DNA from: Lachnospiraceae bacterium G11
GTDB lineage: Bacteria; Bacillota; Clostridia; Lachnospirales; Lachnospiraceae
Assembly: GCA_900103495.1 (NCBI GenBank)
Contig: FMWZ01000006.1
Location: 1 to 64,000 of the forward strand
DNA length: 64,000 nt
Direction: 5' to 3'
Part shown: positions 26,458 to 36,021 of the stretch, piece after piece
Position numbering within the stretch: the first letter of the stretch is position 1
Layout: every line of letters starts with the position of its first letter
Notes under the pieces: generated by a model
What the model was told of the DNA's origin: nothing
The model's input: the letters and a program-made list of their open reading frames with translations, nothing else
Databases searched by the model: none
Translations under genes and position numbers: made by a program

Positions 26458-29400
26458 ATGCCAAAAAGAACAGACATAAAAAAAGTATTGATTATAGGCT
26501 CCGGTCCCATTGTTATCGGCCAGGCCTGTGAGTTTGACTACTCGGGAACACAGGCATGTAAAGCCTTAAAGAAGCTGGGCTACGAGATAGTTCTGGTAAA
26601 CTCGAATCCCGCTACTATAATGACAGACCCGGAGACAGCGGATATTACATATATTGAACCCCTTAATGCGGACAGACTTGAGCAGATTATTGCAAAAGAA
26701 AGACCCGATGCACTGCTTCCCAACCTTGGAGGACAGTCGGGACTTAACCTTTGTGCCGAGTTATCAAGCAAAGGCATTCTTGATAAATACAATGTAAAGG
26801 TAATCGGCGTACAGGTAGATGCCATCGAGCGAGGCGAGGATCGAATCGAGTTCAAGAAGACCATGAATTCTCTCGGAATCGAGATGGCAAGAAGTGAGGT
26901 TGCCTACAGCGTTGAAGATGCATTAAAGATTGCTGAGAAATTAAACTACCCTGTAGTTTTAAGACCTGCATACACCATGGGTGGTGCCGGCGGCGGACTT
27001 GTTTATAACCCTGATGAATTGAGAACAGTATGTGAGAGAGGCCTTCAGGCCAGCCTTGTAGGTCAGGTTCTGGTTGAGGAGAGTATCCTTGGCTGGGAGG
27101 AACTTGAGCTTGAGGTAGTAAGAGATGCGGAAGGCAACATCATCACAGTCTGCTTCATAGAAAATATTGACCCTCTCGGAGTACATACCGGAGACTCCTT
27201 CTGTTCAGCTCCCATGCTTACAATCTCTGAGGAATGCCAGAAGAGATTGCAGGAGCAGGCATACAAGATTGTTGATGCGGTTAAGGTAGTGGGCGGTACC
27301 AACGTTCAATTCGCTCACGATCCCGTAAGTGACAGAATCATTGTTATCGAGATTAACCCCCGTACATCCCGTTCATCGGCTCTTGCATCCAAGGCAACAG
27401 GCTTCCCCATTGCCCTTGTTTCCGCAATGCTTGCTTCAGGCCTTACCTTAAAGGACATCCCCTGCGGTAAGTACGGAACTCTTGACAAGTACGTTCCCGA
27501 CGGCGACTACGTAGTTATCAAGTTCGCAAGATGGGCCTTCGAGAAGTTCAAAGGTGTAGAAGACAAACTTGGTACTCAGATGCGTGCCGTAGGCGAAGTA
27601 ATGAGTATCGGTAAGACATATAAGGAGGCATTCCAGAAGGCTATCCGTTCCCTTGAGACCGGACGTCACGGCCTTGGACATGCCAAGAATTTCGACAAGC
27701 TTTCAAAGGAAGAATTACTGGACAAATTAAAATATCCCTCCAGTGAGAGATATTTCCTTATGTACGAGGCCTTGAGAAAAGGCGCTACCAACCAGGAAAT
27801 CTTCGACCTTACAAAGGTTAAGGATTACTTCATTACCCAGATGAGAGAATTGGTTGAGGAAGAGGAGGAAATCCTTAAACATAAAGGTTCCATGCTTCCC
27901 GACGCGATGCTTATTGCTGCGAAAAAAGACGGTTTCTCCGATAAGTATCTTTCAAGACTTTTGGAGATTCCCGAAGCAGATATAAGGAACAAGAGACTTG
28001 AGCTTGGAGTAGAGGAGCACTGGGAAGGAGTTCACGTAAGCGGAACCGAGAATTCGGCATATTACTACTCCACATACAACGGAGAGGACAAGGATCCCGT
28101 TAATCCCGATGAGAAGAAGATTATGATTCTCGGCGGCGGCCCCAACAGAATCGGCCAGGGTATCGAGTTCGACTACTGTTGTGTACATGCTTCCAAAGCC
28201 CTTAAGAAACTCGGATTTAAGACCATCATCGTTAACTGTAACCCTGAGACGGTTTCAACAGACTACGATACATCAGATAAACTTTATTTTGAGCCTCTTA
28301 CCCTTGAGGACGTACTCAGCATTTACAACAAGGAGAAGCCTCTTGGCGTAATCGCTCAGTTTGGTGGACAGACTCCTCTCAACCTGGCTGCAGACCTTGA
28401 GAAGAATGGAGTCAAGATCCTTGGAACTCCTCCGGCAGTAATTGATATGGCTGAGGACAGAGATATCTTCAGAGCCATGATGGACAAGCTTGGAATTCCC
28501 ATGCCTGAGTCGGGAATGGCTGTAGATTCCAAAGAGGCTGTGGAGATTGCCAACCGTATTGGCTATCCCGTTATGGTAAGACCTTCCTACGTTCTCGGAG
28601 GACGTGGAATGGAAGTGGTTTACGACGACGAGACCATGGTTGAATACATGAACGCGGCTGTAGGCGTAACACCTGACAGACCCATTCTTATAGACAGATT
28701 CCTCCATCATGCAATGGAGTGTGAGGCAGATGCCATCAGTGACGGCGAGCACGCATTTGTACCTGCGGTTATGGAGCACATTGAGCTTGCAGGTGTTCAC
28801 TCCGGCGACTCAGCATGCATTATCCCTTCGGCTCACATCTCACCTGAGAATCTTGAGACCATCAAGGAATACACCAAAAAGATTGCTGTTGAAATGCACG
28901 TAAGAGGACTTATGAACATGCAGTACGCCATCGAGGACGGCAAGGTATTCGTTCTTGAGGCAAACCCCAGAGCATCAAGAACAGTTCCTCTTGTATCAAA
29001 GGTATGTAACATCAGAATGGTTCCTCTGGCAACAGAAATCATTACCGAGGAGCTTACAGGAAATCCTTCACCCCTTAAGAACCTTAAGGAGCAGGTAATT
29101 CCCAACTACGGTGTTAAGGAAGCTGCATTCCCCTTCAATATGTTCCCTGAAGTTGACCCTGTATTGGGACCCGAGATGCGTTCCACAGGTGAGGTCCTTG
29201 GAATGTCACCTTCAATCGGTGAGGCATTCTACAAGGCTCAGGAAGCATTGGGATCAAAACTTCCCATGGAAGGAACAGCCCTTATTTCAGTAAACAATCC
29301 CGACAAGGCAGAGGCTTTGGAGGTTGCAAAGAAGCTTACAGCCGAAGGATTCAAGATTGTGGCTACAGAGGGTACACATCAATTCCTTAAGGAGAACGGA

Positions 29401-29682
29401 GTTGAGTCAACCTGTGCCAAGAAGCTTCATGAGGGAACTCCCAACGTAAGAGACATGATTCTTGACGGAGAGATTCAGCTTGTAATCAACTCCCCCATCG
29501 GAAGAAAGAGCCGCTACGATGACTCTTACCTTCGTAAAGCAGCAGTTAAGGCGAGAGTTCCTTACCTTACAACAATGGCAGCAGCCCTTGCTACCGCAGA
29601 CGGAATTCATTACGTGAAGCACCATAAGGATGAAGGGGTAAAATCACTTCAGTCCTACCATAAGGAAATTCACGATAAATAA
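26458..29682 (+). CDS. carB: Carbamoyl-phosphate synthase large subunit
   Basis: 1074 residues, normal length. Two homologous halves each carry an ATP-grasp domain. The first has LIIGSGPIVIGQACEFDYSG, RPAYTMGGAGGGLVYN and VIEINPRTSRSSALASKATG; the second ILGGGPNRIGQGIEFDYCC, RPSYVLGGRGMEVVYDD and VLEANPRASRTVPLVSKV. The C-terminal MGS-like regulatory domain follows ALISVNNPDKAEALEVAKKL. It makes carbamoyl phosphate for arginine and pyrimidine synthesis with the small subunit CarA, which is not in this window. argG, also an arginine gene, is encoded about 3 kb downstream on the other strand. Confidence 0.97.
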   Translation: MPKRTDIKKVLIIGSGPIVIGQACEFDYSGTQACKALKKLGYEIVLVNSNPATIMTDPETADITYIEPLNADRLEQIIAKERPDALLPNLGGQSGLNLCAELSSKGILDKYNVKVIGVQVDAIERGEDRIEFKKTMNSLGIEMARSEVAYSVEDALKIAEKLNYPVVLRPAYTMGGAGGGLVYNPDELRTVCERGLQASLVGQVLVEESILGWEELELEVVRDAEGNIITVCFIENIDPLGVHTGDSFCSAPMLTISEECQKRLQEQAYKIVDAVKVVGGTNVQFAHDPVSDRIIVIEINPRTSRSSALASKATGFPIALVSAMLASGLTLKDIPCGKYGTLDKYVPDGDYVVIKFARWAFEKFKGVEDKLGTQMRAVGEVMSIGKTYKEAFQKAIRSLETGRHGLGHAKNFDKLSKEELLDKLKYPSSERYFLMYEALRKGATNQEIFDLTKVKDYFITQMRELVEEEEEILKHKGSMLPDAMLIAAKKDGFSDKYLSRLLEIPEADIRNKRLELGVEEHWEGVHVSGTENSAYYYSTYNGEDKDPVNPDEKKIMILGGGPNRIGQGIEFDYCCVHASKALKKLGFKTIIVNCNPETVSTDYDTSDKLYFEPLTLEDVLSIYNKEKPLGVIAQFGGQTPLNLAADLEKNGVKILGTPPAVIDMAEDRDIFRAMMDKLGIPMPESGMAVDSKEAVEIANRIGYPVMVRPSYVLGGRGMEVVYDDETMVEYMNAAVGVTPDRPILIDRFLHHAMECEADAISDGEHAFVPAVMEHIELAGVHSGDSACIIPSAHISPENLETIKEYTKKIAVEMHVRGLMNMQYAIEDGKVFVLEANPRASRTVPLVSKVCNIRMVPLATEIITEELTGNPSPLKNLKEQVIPNYGVKEAAFPFNMFPEVDPVLGPEMRSTGEVLGMSPSIGEAFYKAQEALGSKLPMEGTALISVNNPDKAEALEVAKKLTAEGFKIVATEGTHQFLKENGVESTCAKKLHEGTPNVRDMILDGEIQLVINSPIGRKSRYDDSYLRKAAVKARVPYLTTMAAALATADGIHYVKHHKDEGVKSLQSYHKEIHDK

Positions 29683-29693
29683 AGAGGCAATTC

Positions 29694-29930
29694 ATGCGTA
29701 CCATGGAGTTTAAAATGGAGCGCCCGGGCTTACTTAACGTTGGAGATCACGTTAAAATAGGAGAGGGTGTACTTCCAAGTAACTATTACTATATAATTGA
29801 ACCATCCCTTGCCATGTCAGGAAACTTTCCATTCAGGGAAAGGCTCCTTTCCAGGGAGGGTGATGTGACGGACATCATCCAGAATGAGAGAGGTTTCTAT
29901 GTAACGGTAACCTTTCCCGATGAAAAATAA
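29694..29930 (+). CDS. Conserved-looking hypothetical protein
   Basis: 78 residues, beginning MRTMEFKMERPGLLNVGDHV and ending GFYVTVTFPDEK. It starts 12 bases after carB behind AGAGGCAA. The composition suggests a small beta-rich soluble domain without cysteines or a signal. No family recognised. Its place between carB and ridA on one strand suggests cotranscription. Confidence 0.65.
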   Translation: MRTMEFKMERPGLLNVGDHVKIGEGVLPSNYYYIIEPSLAMSGNFPFRERLLSREGDVTDIIQNERGFYVTVTFPDEK

Positions 29931-29949
29931 CAGAAAAGAGGATAAAGAT

Positions 29950-30324
29950 ATGCTTAAGAAAGTATCTACAGATAACGCACCTGCAGCTATAGGCCCTTAT
30001 TCACAGGGTATTGTTTGCGGAGGATTCCTTTTTGCCAGCGGACAGATTCCCATTAATCCTGCCACAGGAAACGTTGAGGCAGAGGGTATTGAAGCTCAGG
30101 CTCATCAGGCGTGCAAGAACGTTGGAGCAATCCTTAAGGAAGCAGGCACAGATTACGCAAACGTTGTTAAGACCACATGCTTCCTTGCAGATATGGGAGA
30201 TTTTGCTGCTTTTAACAAAGTTTATGAGCATTATTTCACAGAGAAACCCGCAAGAAGCTGCGTAGCAGTTAAACAGCTTCCCAAGAATGTACTTTGTGAG
30301 GTAGAGGTTATTGCCAGTGTCTAA
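29950..30324 (+). CDS. ridA: RidA-family 2-iminobutanoate/2-iminopropanoate deaminase
   Basis: 124 residues from the ATG at 29950, with AAAGAGGAT ahead; the frame extends upstream only as overlap with the previous gene. Signature segments are APAAIGPYSQGIV, FASGQIPINPATG, and EKPARSCVAVKQLPK, in which the Arg near residue 105 is the substrate-binding residue of RidA. The C terminus VLCEVEVIASV is typical. The enzyme removes reactive enamines/imines formed by PLP enzymes. Confidence 0.93.
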   Translation: MLKKVSTDNAPAAIGPYSQGIVCGGFLFASGQIPINPATGNVEAEGIEAQAHQACKNVGAILKEAGTDYANVVKTTCFLADMGDFAAFNKVYEHYFTEKPARSCVAVKQLPKNVLCEVEVIASV

Positions 30325-30817
30325 TAATATTACACTTATCGGAATGCCCGGATCCGGAAAGAGCAGCTACGGAGTTGTGGTGGCCAAGAAAATGGGCTAT
30401 GGATTTGTGGATTCCGACCTGGTGATTCAGGCCAAATACGGGAAGCTTTTGTGGCAGATAATCGAGGAAAAGGGACTTGAAGGGTTCTTAGAGATTGAGG
30501 AGGAAACCAATTCGGCCATCCTTGGAGAGAACCTGGTTATTGCCCCCGGCGGAAGCGTGATTTACGGCGAGAAGGCCATGAAGCACTTTAAGGAAATCGG
30601 CAAGGTTGTTTACCTTAACCAGCCTATTGAGAATCTTTTAAAGAGTGTGGGAGATCTTGGAACGAGAGGCGTTGCCATGAAAGAGGGCCAGACCTTTGAG
30701 GATCTCTATGCCGAGAGAACGCCTCTTTACGAGAAGTACGCAGACATTGTGATTGACTGCAAAGACAAGGACGGAAGCGCCATAGTTGATGAGATTATAT
30801 CTCGAATTCGTGCTTGA
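30317..30817 (+). CDS. Shikimate-kinase-like protein
   Basis: 166 residues from GTG 30317, overlapping the ridA stop by eight bases; a TTG at 30311 is also possible. The P-loop GMPGSGKSS and the VDSD pair follow the AroK fold, as do APGGSV, a lid TRGVAM and RTPLYEKYAD. However, the usual Arg in the GExxFRxxE shikimate-binding motif is absent: here it reads EGFLEIEEE. The third Gly of the GGG loop is Ser. It may therefore phosphorylate another small molecule. It ends in a tail-to-tail overlap of 23 bp with the next gene on the minus strand. Confidence 0.75.
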   Translation: MSNNITLIGMPGSGKSSYGVVVAKKMGYGFVDSDLVIQAKYGKLLWQIIEEKGLEGFLEIEEETNSAILGENLVIAPGGSVIYGEKAMKHFKEIGKVVYLNQPIENLLKSVGDLGTRGVAMKEGQTFEDLYAERTPLYEKYADIVIDCKDKDGSAIVDEIISRIRA

Positions 30818-31277
30818 TGAGGAAGCCCTTCATAGAGGAATCCCACGCGGCGTCCATGGATTTGTCCATAACGAAAGTATTAAAGGATGTACCGGTTACG
30901 AGAAGTAACCGGTCATTTTCATATTTGATATTAAGAACCAGAGCCTTTATAAGGGAGGAAGCCTCGTCAGTGAGGGCCTCCTTAAGGGCTCCTTTTATAT
31001 ATTCGGGTTTAAGTATAAGGGTGATCTTAAAGGAGAGAGGGGTGTTTTTACCCTTTATAAGAGAAACTATAAGGGGCCTGATTTCCTCCCAGGGGGTGAA
31101 TTCGTAGGAAGGCTTCTCCTCTGAGCCTTCAAAGAAATCGGGATTATATCTTCCGTCAATATCCAGGGTGTTGGAGACCACCAGATTGGCTTTCTCCAAA
31201 AGGAAGATGTCGAAGGTGTCAGTCAGAAGAAGACTGTTCATGAATTGCTTTTTGTTTGTAATTTCAAAGGCTGTCAT
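30795..31277 (-). CDS. Uncharacterised protein, possibly DUF5721
   Basis: 160 residues, MTAFEITNKKQFMNSLLLTD to KGFLIKHEFEI. It has alternating strands and helices, no signal and no cysteines; PWEEIRPLIVSLIKGKNTPLS is its clearest motif. It resembles proteins I associate with DUF5721 of Lachnospiraceae, but this is from memory. It lies one base after the LytTR regulator gene, with which it must be cotranscribed. Confidence 0.65.
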   Translation of the reverse strand: MTAFEITNKKQFMNSLLLTDTFDIFLLEKANLVVSNTLDIDGRYNPDFFEGSEEKPSYEFTPWEEIRPLIVSLIKGKNTPLSFKITLILKPEYIKGALKEALTDEASSLIKALVLNIKYENDRLLLVTGTSFNTFVMDKSMDAAWDSSMKGFLIKHEFEI

Positions 31278-31278
31278 A

Positions 31279-31995
31279 TTACGACTCCTGTGTGTTCAGC
31301 TTATTGTAGATGTATTTGCAGTACTTGCTGTAGAAGGGTGAAAGGGTGAAGCTTACATTTCCGGGCATGGTCACGGAGAATGAGGAGAGCTTAATTATGT
31401 GGGCCGCGTTAACGAAGGCTTTGCGGTTTACGGCCAGAAGATTGGGATAGTTTAGAAGCTGGCTGTGAAAATTGTCCGCAGAACAAAGGATATGCGCCCT
31501 TCGTTCCCCTGTCATGGTCAGGTCCATGAAACGCCCTTTGGATGTGGCATAGATGAATTCGGATTCGTGGATTCTGAAGCTTTTACCATTGTCTTCTCTG
31601 ACTTCGATGGTGGGTTCCTTGGAAGAAAGGCAATCCTCTACAACATCGATCATCTTTGAAAGCTCATCGGCGTCGATGGGCTTATTGAGAAATTTCACTC
31701 CCTCGGGACATTCCATCTCACGGTAATTGATCTTGCCGCAGCAAAGGACGAAAATGCCACGCTTGCCGCCTTTAATAAGGGATTTGGCTATATCGATACC
31801 TGTTGTGTTTTCGGAGTTAAAGTCCAGAAAATAGACGTCGTAATCCATGGGAGTGTAAAGAAGGGAAGCGGAACTTCCGAAGGAATCTACATAAAGACCG
31901 GAAACGAGACCCCGTCTCTTGTCTCCTTCCCTTGTCAAAAGCCGTTCCATCTGCTTTCTGTCAGCTACGTTGTCATCACAAACCGCGATGTGCAT
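31279..31995 (-). CDS. LytTR-family response regulator
   Basis: 238 residues. The receiver domain (1-120) has acidic pair DD at 7-8, Asp58 as phosphoacceptor in YFLDFNSENTTG, and Lys near 105 in KFLNKPID. The C-terminal domain from about residue 140 is LytTR: SEFIYATSKGRFMDLTM, then LNYPNLLAVNRKAFVNAAHI and ITMPG-like VTMPGNVSFTLSPFYSKY. Such regulators often control virulence, autolysis or peptide-signalling genes. No histidine kinase is adjacent. Confidence 0.9.
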   Translation of the reverse strand: MHIAVCDDNVADRKQMERLLTREGDKRRGLVSGLYVDSFGSSASLLYTPMDYDVYFLDFNSENTTGIDIAKSLIKGGKRGIFVLCCGKINYREMECPEGVKFLNKPIDADELSKMIDVVEDCLSSKEPTIEVREDNGKSFRIHESEFIYATSKGRFMDLTMTGERRAHILCSADNFHSQLLNYPNLLAVNRKAFVNAAHIIKLSSFSVTMPGNVSFTLSPFYSKYCKYIYNKLNTQES

Positions 31996-32012
31996 CCCTT
32001 TATCCCCTTAGA

Positions 32013-32306
32013 TTAGAGTGTTAAAAATTGAAGAGGCATGAAGTAAAGAACCAATGCCAGAATAATTTGGAGAACTAAAATTGCAGGCATACCGTACACA
32101 AAATACCAATGGCGGGTTTTGTGTCTGAAGAAATACATGCCTGCAATAGTTCCGAGGCTTCCACCAATGACGGCAATGATAAACAAGGAGGCTTCGGGAA
32201 TCCTGAAGGAACGTTTCTTGGCCTTCTTCTTATCAATGCCCATCATGGCAAAACCTATAATATTTATAATTACTAAATAAACTAAAAGTATTAAAATCGG
32301 CTTCAT
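32013..32306 (-). CDS. DUF1294 small membrane protein
   Basis: 97 residues with three to four membrane helices. The DUF1294 pattern is clear: MMGIDKKKAKKRSFRIPEAS, then IGGSLGTIAGMYFFRHKTRH. Function unknown. It is 17 bases upstream of the LytTR gene on the same strand. Confidence 0.85.
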   Translation of the reverse strand: MKPILILLVYLVIINIIGFAMMGIDKKKAKKRSFRIPEASLFIIAVIGGSLGTIAGMYFFRHKTRHWYFVYGMPAILVLQIILALVLYFMPLQFLTL

Positions 32307-32324
32307 GTCGCTAATACTTTAGCA

Positions 32325-33548
32325 TTATTTTTGGTTTTTGGCAACTTCCTGCATCTTCATTGCACGAACTTTACATGAGAGTCCGAAGAGGTTGATAAAG
32401 CCTTCTGCATCGTGGTGGTCATAAAGGTCACCGGTTGTGAAGGAAGCGATCTTCTCATTGTAGAGTGAGTAGGGTGAAGTTGTACCGGCTTTGATGATGT
32501 TGCCCTTGTAGAGTTTGAACTTAACTTCGCCTGTTACATACTCCTGTGTAACTTCCATGAATGCCTGAATTGCTTCACGAAGAGGTGTGAACCATTTTCC
32601 TTCGTAAACGATGTCAGCAAACTTGTTGCCAAGGTCTTTCTTTAATGTATATGTGTCTCTGTCAAGGATGAGTTCCTCAAGCTGCTGATGAGCTTCCATA
32701 AGGATTGTTCCTCCGGGGGTCTCATATACGCCACGGGACTTCATGCCTACAACACGGTTCTCAACGATATCGATGATTCCTACACCATGCTTTCCGCCAA
32801 GAGCATTAAGAGTCTCAATTATCTCGCTGACTTTCATCTTCTTGCCGTTAACGGAGGTGGGAACACCTTTCTCAAAGGTCATTGTTACATACTCGCCTTC
32901 CTCGGGAGCCTTCTCAGGTGTTGTACCAAGTACAAGAAGGTGATCGAAGTTGGGCTCGTTTGCGGGATCCTCAAGCTCAAGTCCCTCGTGGCTGATGTGC
33001 CAGATGTTACGGTCTCTTGAATAGGAGGAATCTGCTGAGAAAGGAAGGTTGATTCCGTGAGCCTTGCAGTACTCAATCTCTGATTCACGGGAATCCATTG
33101 TCCACTTGTCGTTTCTCCACGCTGCGATTATCTTAAGGTCAGGAGCAAGTGCCTTGATACCAAGCTCGAATCTAATCTGGTCATTACCCTTACCGGTAGC
33201 GCCGTGGCAGATTGCTGTTGCTCCTTCTTTTCTTGCAATTTCAACAAGCTTCTTTGCGATTAAGGGACGAGCCATGGAAGTTCCGAGAAGATATTTGTTC
33301 TCGTATACGGCGTGAGCCTTAACGCAGGGAACAATGTACTCGTCACAGAACTCGTCGATAACATCTTCTATATATAACTTGGATGCGCCACATGACTTTG
33401 CTCTCTCCTCGAGACCGTCAAGTTCATCGGCCTGACCACAGTTGATACATACACAGATTACGTCGTAGTCGAAGTTTTCCTTCAACCAGGGAATGATGGC
33501 GGTGGTGTCCAATCCGCCGGAATAAGCAAGGATGACTTTTTCCTTCAT
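32325..33548 (-). CDS. argG: Argininosuccinate synthase
   Basis: 407 residues. The PP-loop [15 protein letters not shown] opens the protein (residues 8-22), and further landmarks are [35 protein letters not shown], and [17 protein letters not shown]. It joins citrulline and aspartate with ATP. argH is not adjacent; downstream genes are DUF1294 and LytTR. A possible arginine operator lies upstream at 33615. Confidence 0.96.
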   Translation of the reverse strand: MKEKVILAYSGGLDTTAIIPWLKENFDYDVICVCINCGQADELDGLEERAKSCGASKLYIEDVIDEFCDEYIVPCVKAHAVYENKYLLGTSMARPLIAKKLVEIARKEGATAICHGATGKGNDQIRFELGIKALAPDLKIIAAWRNDKWTMDSRESEIEYCKAHGINLPFSADSSYSRDRNIWHISHEGLELEDPANEPNFDHLLVLGTTPEKAPEEGEYVTMTFEKGVPTSVNGKKMKVSEIIETLNALGGKHGVGIIDIVENRVVGMKSRGVYETPGGTILMEAHQQLEELILDRDTYTLKKDLGNKFADIVYEGKWFTPLREAIQAFMEVTQEYVTGEVKFKLYKGNIIKAGTTSPYSLYNEKIASFTTGDLYDHHDAEGFINLFGLSCKVRAMKMQEVAKNQK

Positions 33549-33614
33549 ATTTATACCTCCAAATACAGGCTTCGTGCCTTCTAAAATCTTTGTCTTATGA
33601 AACTATAACCCAAA

Positions 33615-33629
33615 TGAAAATTAATTTCA
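33615..33629. promoter_or_regulatory. Possible ArgR (ARG box-like) operator
   Basis: TGAAAATTAATTTCA is a near-palindrome 67 bases upstream of argG. With flanks (AATGAAAATTAATTTCAAG) it resembles the Bacillus ARG box CATGAATAAAAATTCAAG, but it is one base longer, so it is only a candidate. Confidence 0.4.
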
Positions 33630-33739
33630 AGTGAAAAAATATACAATATTTTTCCTGATATGATGAAAATTTATGCATATTTGCCCTATAGTATACAAAA
33701 ACAAATTATAAATTTTTTAGAAAATCATTGCCATACCCT

Positions 33740-33768
33740 TTGAAAGATGGGCGCTTATCTGTTAATAT
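33740..33768 (+). promoter_or_regulatory. Promoter of the solute-binding protein gene
   Basis: TTGAAA (33740-33745) and TAATAT (33763-33768) with a 17-bp spacer, 36 bases before the ATG. Confidence 0.6.
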
Positions 33769-33804
33769 GGTTGAAGTGGCTATTTATTTAATTGGAGAGT
33801 ATTA

Positions 33805-35280
33805 ATGAATTTAAAGAGAAGATTCCTTGCGATAGCGGTGGTTTTGATTGTTTTCGCACTGGTTCTTTTGGCAGGAATTTTGAATATTAAGGTGCCCACC
33901 AAAGAAGATCCCGCAAGCGGACTTATCGGTATTAAGAAGGACACTATTTATATATGGTATACAGACGATACCATCACAGATTATTTAAACTCTGCAGCAG
34001 TAAGCTTCGGCGAGAAGACAGATGTGAGAGTGATTCCTGTTCTTAAGAACAGTACAGAGTACCTTGAGCAGATTAACGCAAGTTCTCTTGATGACAGTGA
34101 GAACACACCGGATTTATATATAATGAGTAACGATTCTTTGGGCAAGGCTTACCTTGCAGGTCTGGCGGACAAGGTCCGTAACACCAAGAATCTTACAACC
34201 GAGAATTACCCTCAGACAGCACTTGATGCCTGTACCTTAAGCGGTAATCTGGTTGCATACCCTTATTACTTTGAAACAAGTGCATATCTATACAACAAGA
34301 CCTATCTTGAAGATTATGTAAAATCGAAAATATCTGCTGAGAGAGCTGAGGCCGCAGCTGCGGAAGCTGACACAAATGCTTCCGAGAACCAGGAAGGAAG
34401 CACATCTACAGAATCCACCACCGAGAGTACTTCGGAGACCTCCGAAACCGAGGAAGTTGTGGAGGAAGAGCAGTTTGACCCCGAAGAGGTTGAGGCAAGA
34501 CTTGAGGAAGTCCTTCCCGAAACCATGGAAGAGCTTTTGGCCTTCGCGGATTCATATGATGCGCCCCCCAATGTTGAGTACATTCTTAAGTGGGATGTAT
34601 CCGATATTTTCTACAACTATTATTTTGTAGGAAACTACATGAACGTTGGCGGTCCCACAGGTGATAATGTAAATGACATTAACATTTACAACTCCTCTGC
34701 CATAAAATGCCTCGAGACCTATCAGACACTTAACCAATTCTTCTTCATTGACGCCGATACCATTACCTATGAAGATGTTATTCAGGAGTTTATCGACGGT
34801 AAGGTTGTATTCAGTGTAGCAACCAACGATATTATCGCTACCCTCAATGCCGCAAAGGTGGAGGGAAGATTTAATTATGATTACGGAATAATGAATGTTC
34901 CCAAGATTAACGATGAACTTTACGGACGTTCCCTTTCCGTTACCAATGTGGTAGCCGTAAACGGATACTCTGCAAATAAGGAGATAGCAAACGATTTTGC
35001 CGAATATCTTACAGGCGAGTATACACAGAATCTCTATGCGAGAACCGGCAAGACAGCCAGCGCATATCAGGATGAATATCTGGACAAGAGACTTGGAGTA
35101 TTCATGTCAGAGTACGAGAATTCCATCTCCATGCCCAAGATGATCGAGACCAGTAACTACTGGATTAAACTTGAGGTGCTTTTCGCCAAGGTTTGGAATG
35201 GCGAGAATATAGATAATCTTGTAAGAGATCTGGCAGCGGAGATTTCCAGCCAGATTAACAAGGATGCACCCTTAGAGTAG
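33805..35280 (+). CDS. Membrane-anchored extracellular solute-binding protein (family 1-like)
   Basis: 491 residues. One N-terminal hydrophobic helix (AIAVVLIVFALVLLAGIL, residues 10-27) has no lipobox cysteine, so it is likely an uncleaved anchor. The body reads as a type 1 solute-binding fold: IYIWYTDDTITDYLNSAAVSF, PDLYIMSNDSLGKAYLAGLA, LVAYPYYFETSAYLYNK, and FIDGKVVFSVATNDIIATL. An acidic Ser/Thr/Glu-rich insertion (about residues 185-235) breaks the domain. No ABC permease or ATPase is nearby, so it could serve as a sensor or feed a distant transporter. Confidence 0.75.
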   Translation: MNLKRRFLAIAVVLIVFALVLLAGILNIKVPTKEDPASGLIGIKKDTIYIWYTDDTITDYLNSAAVSFGEKTDVRVIPVLKNSTEYLEQINASSLDDSENTPDLYIMSNDSLGKAYLAGLADKVRNTKNLTTENYPQTALDACTLSGNLVAYPYYFETSAYLYNKTYLEDYVKSKISAERAEAAAAEADTNASENQEGSTSTESTTESTSETSETEEVVEEEQFDPEEVEARLEEVLPETMEELLAFADSYDAPPNVEYILKWDVSDIFYNYYFVGNYMNVGGPTGDNVNDINIYNSSAIKCLETYQTLNQFFFIDADTITYEDVIQEFIDGKVVFSVATNDIIATLNAAKVEGRFNYDYGIMNVPKINDELYGRSLSVTNVVAVNGYSANKEIANDFAEYLTGEYTQNLYARTGKTASAYQDEYLDKRLGVFMSEYENSISMPKMIETSNYWIKLEVLFAKVWNGENIDNLVRDLAAEISSQINKDAPLE

Positions 35281-35332
35281 TCAATCGGCATAGAAGAGGC
35301 CTTCCTTTTAGTGATATGAAAGGAAGCTATGC

Positions 35333-36010
35333 ATGAAACATAATTTATTTTCAAAAAAGATGCCTGTAGGATGGATGATACTCTTAGTCATCCTTCTTAC
35401 GGCAGATGCTTTGACTGGATGTACCAGAAGAAGCGAAATCCCTGACTCCGTAATCACGGTGGAAAACATTCCCCTGTACGAAGAGAATATTGAAGAAGTC
35501 AAAGTGGGGGAAGTTACCGCTCCAAAGGAAGAACCGATTCCGGAGGAAAAGGTGATTTGCGTCCATATTTGCGGCGCTGTTGTATCTCCGGGCGTTTATG
35601 AGATTCCCCAGGGAAGCAGAGTATACGAGGCGGTTATGGCTGCCGGCGGATACAGGGATGACGCAGATGAGGACTATGTAAATCAGGCTTTGGTACTTAA
35701 CGACAGCGATAAGCTTGTGATACCGACTTTGGCTGATACTGAGGCCATGGTTATCCCCTCCGATGGGAAGGTCCGTGAATTTGGTGTGGGCTCCGGAGAT
35801 CCAAAGACAGAATCCGGAAAGGTCAACATCAATACCGCCGGGGTTGAGGAACTTTGTACACTTTCAGGAATCGGTGAAGCCAGAGCAAAGGTGATTATTT
35901 CCTACAGGGACAGCAATGGCCCCTTTGGATCAATTGAGGACATTATGAATGTGTCCGGAATTAAGCAGGCGTCTTTTGACAGAATCAAAAATGACATTTG
36001 TGTCAACTAG
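35333..36010 (+). CDS. comEA: ComEA-like DNA-binding competence protein
   Basis: 225 residues. The N-terminal membrane segment (WMILLVILLTADALTGC) contains a possible lipobox. An SLBB domain covers about 75-140 (ICVHICGAVVSPGVYEIPQG). After a linker the helix-hairpin-helix pair VNINTAGVEELCTLSGIGEA and SIEDIMNVSGIKQASFDRI occupies residues 163-222, as in ComEA. It binds incoming double-stranded DNA at the outer membrane face and hands it to ComEC, encoded four genes on. Confidence 0.92.
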   Translation: MKHNLFSKKMPVGWMILLVILLTADALTGCTRRSEIPDSVITVENIPLYEENIEEVKVGEVTAPKEEPIPEEKVICVHICGAVVSPGVYEIPQGSRVYEAVMAAGGYRDDADEDYVNQALVLNDSDKLVIPTLADTEAMVIPSDGKVREFGVGSGDPKTESGKVNINTAGVEELCTLSGIGEARAKVIISYRDSNGPFGSIEDIMNVSGIKQASFDRIKNDICVN

Positions 36011-36021
36011 TGTGAGGATAT

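Noticed and set aside
26458-29682. carA next to carB
   Set aside because: The upstream gene is the SbcC-like ATPase and downstream is a 78-residue protein; no small subunit gene is present in the window.
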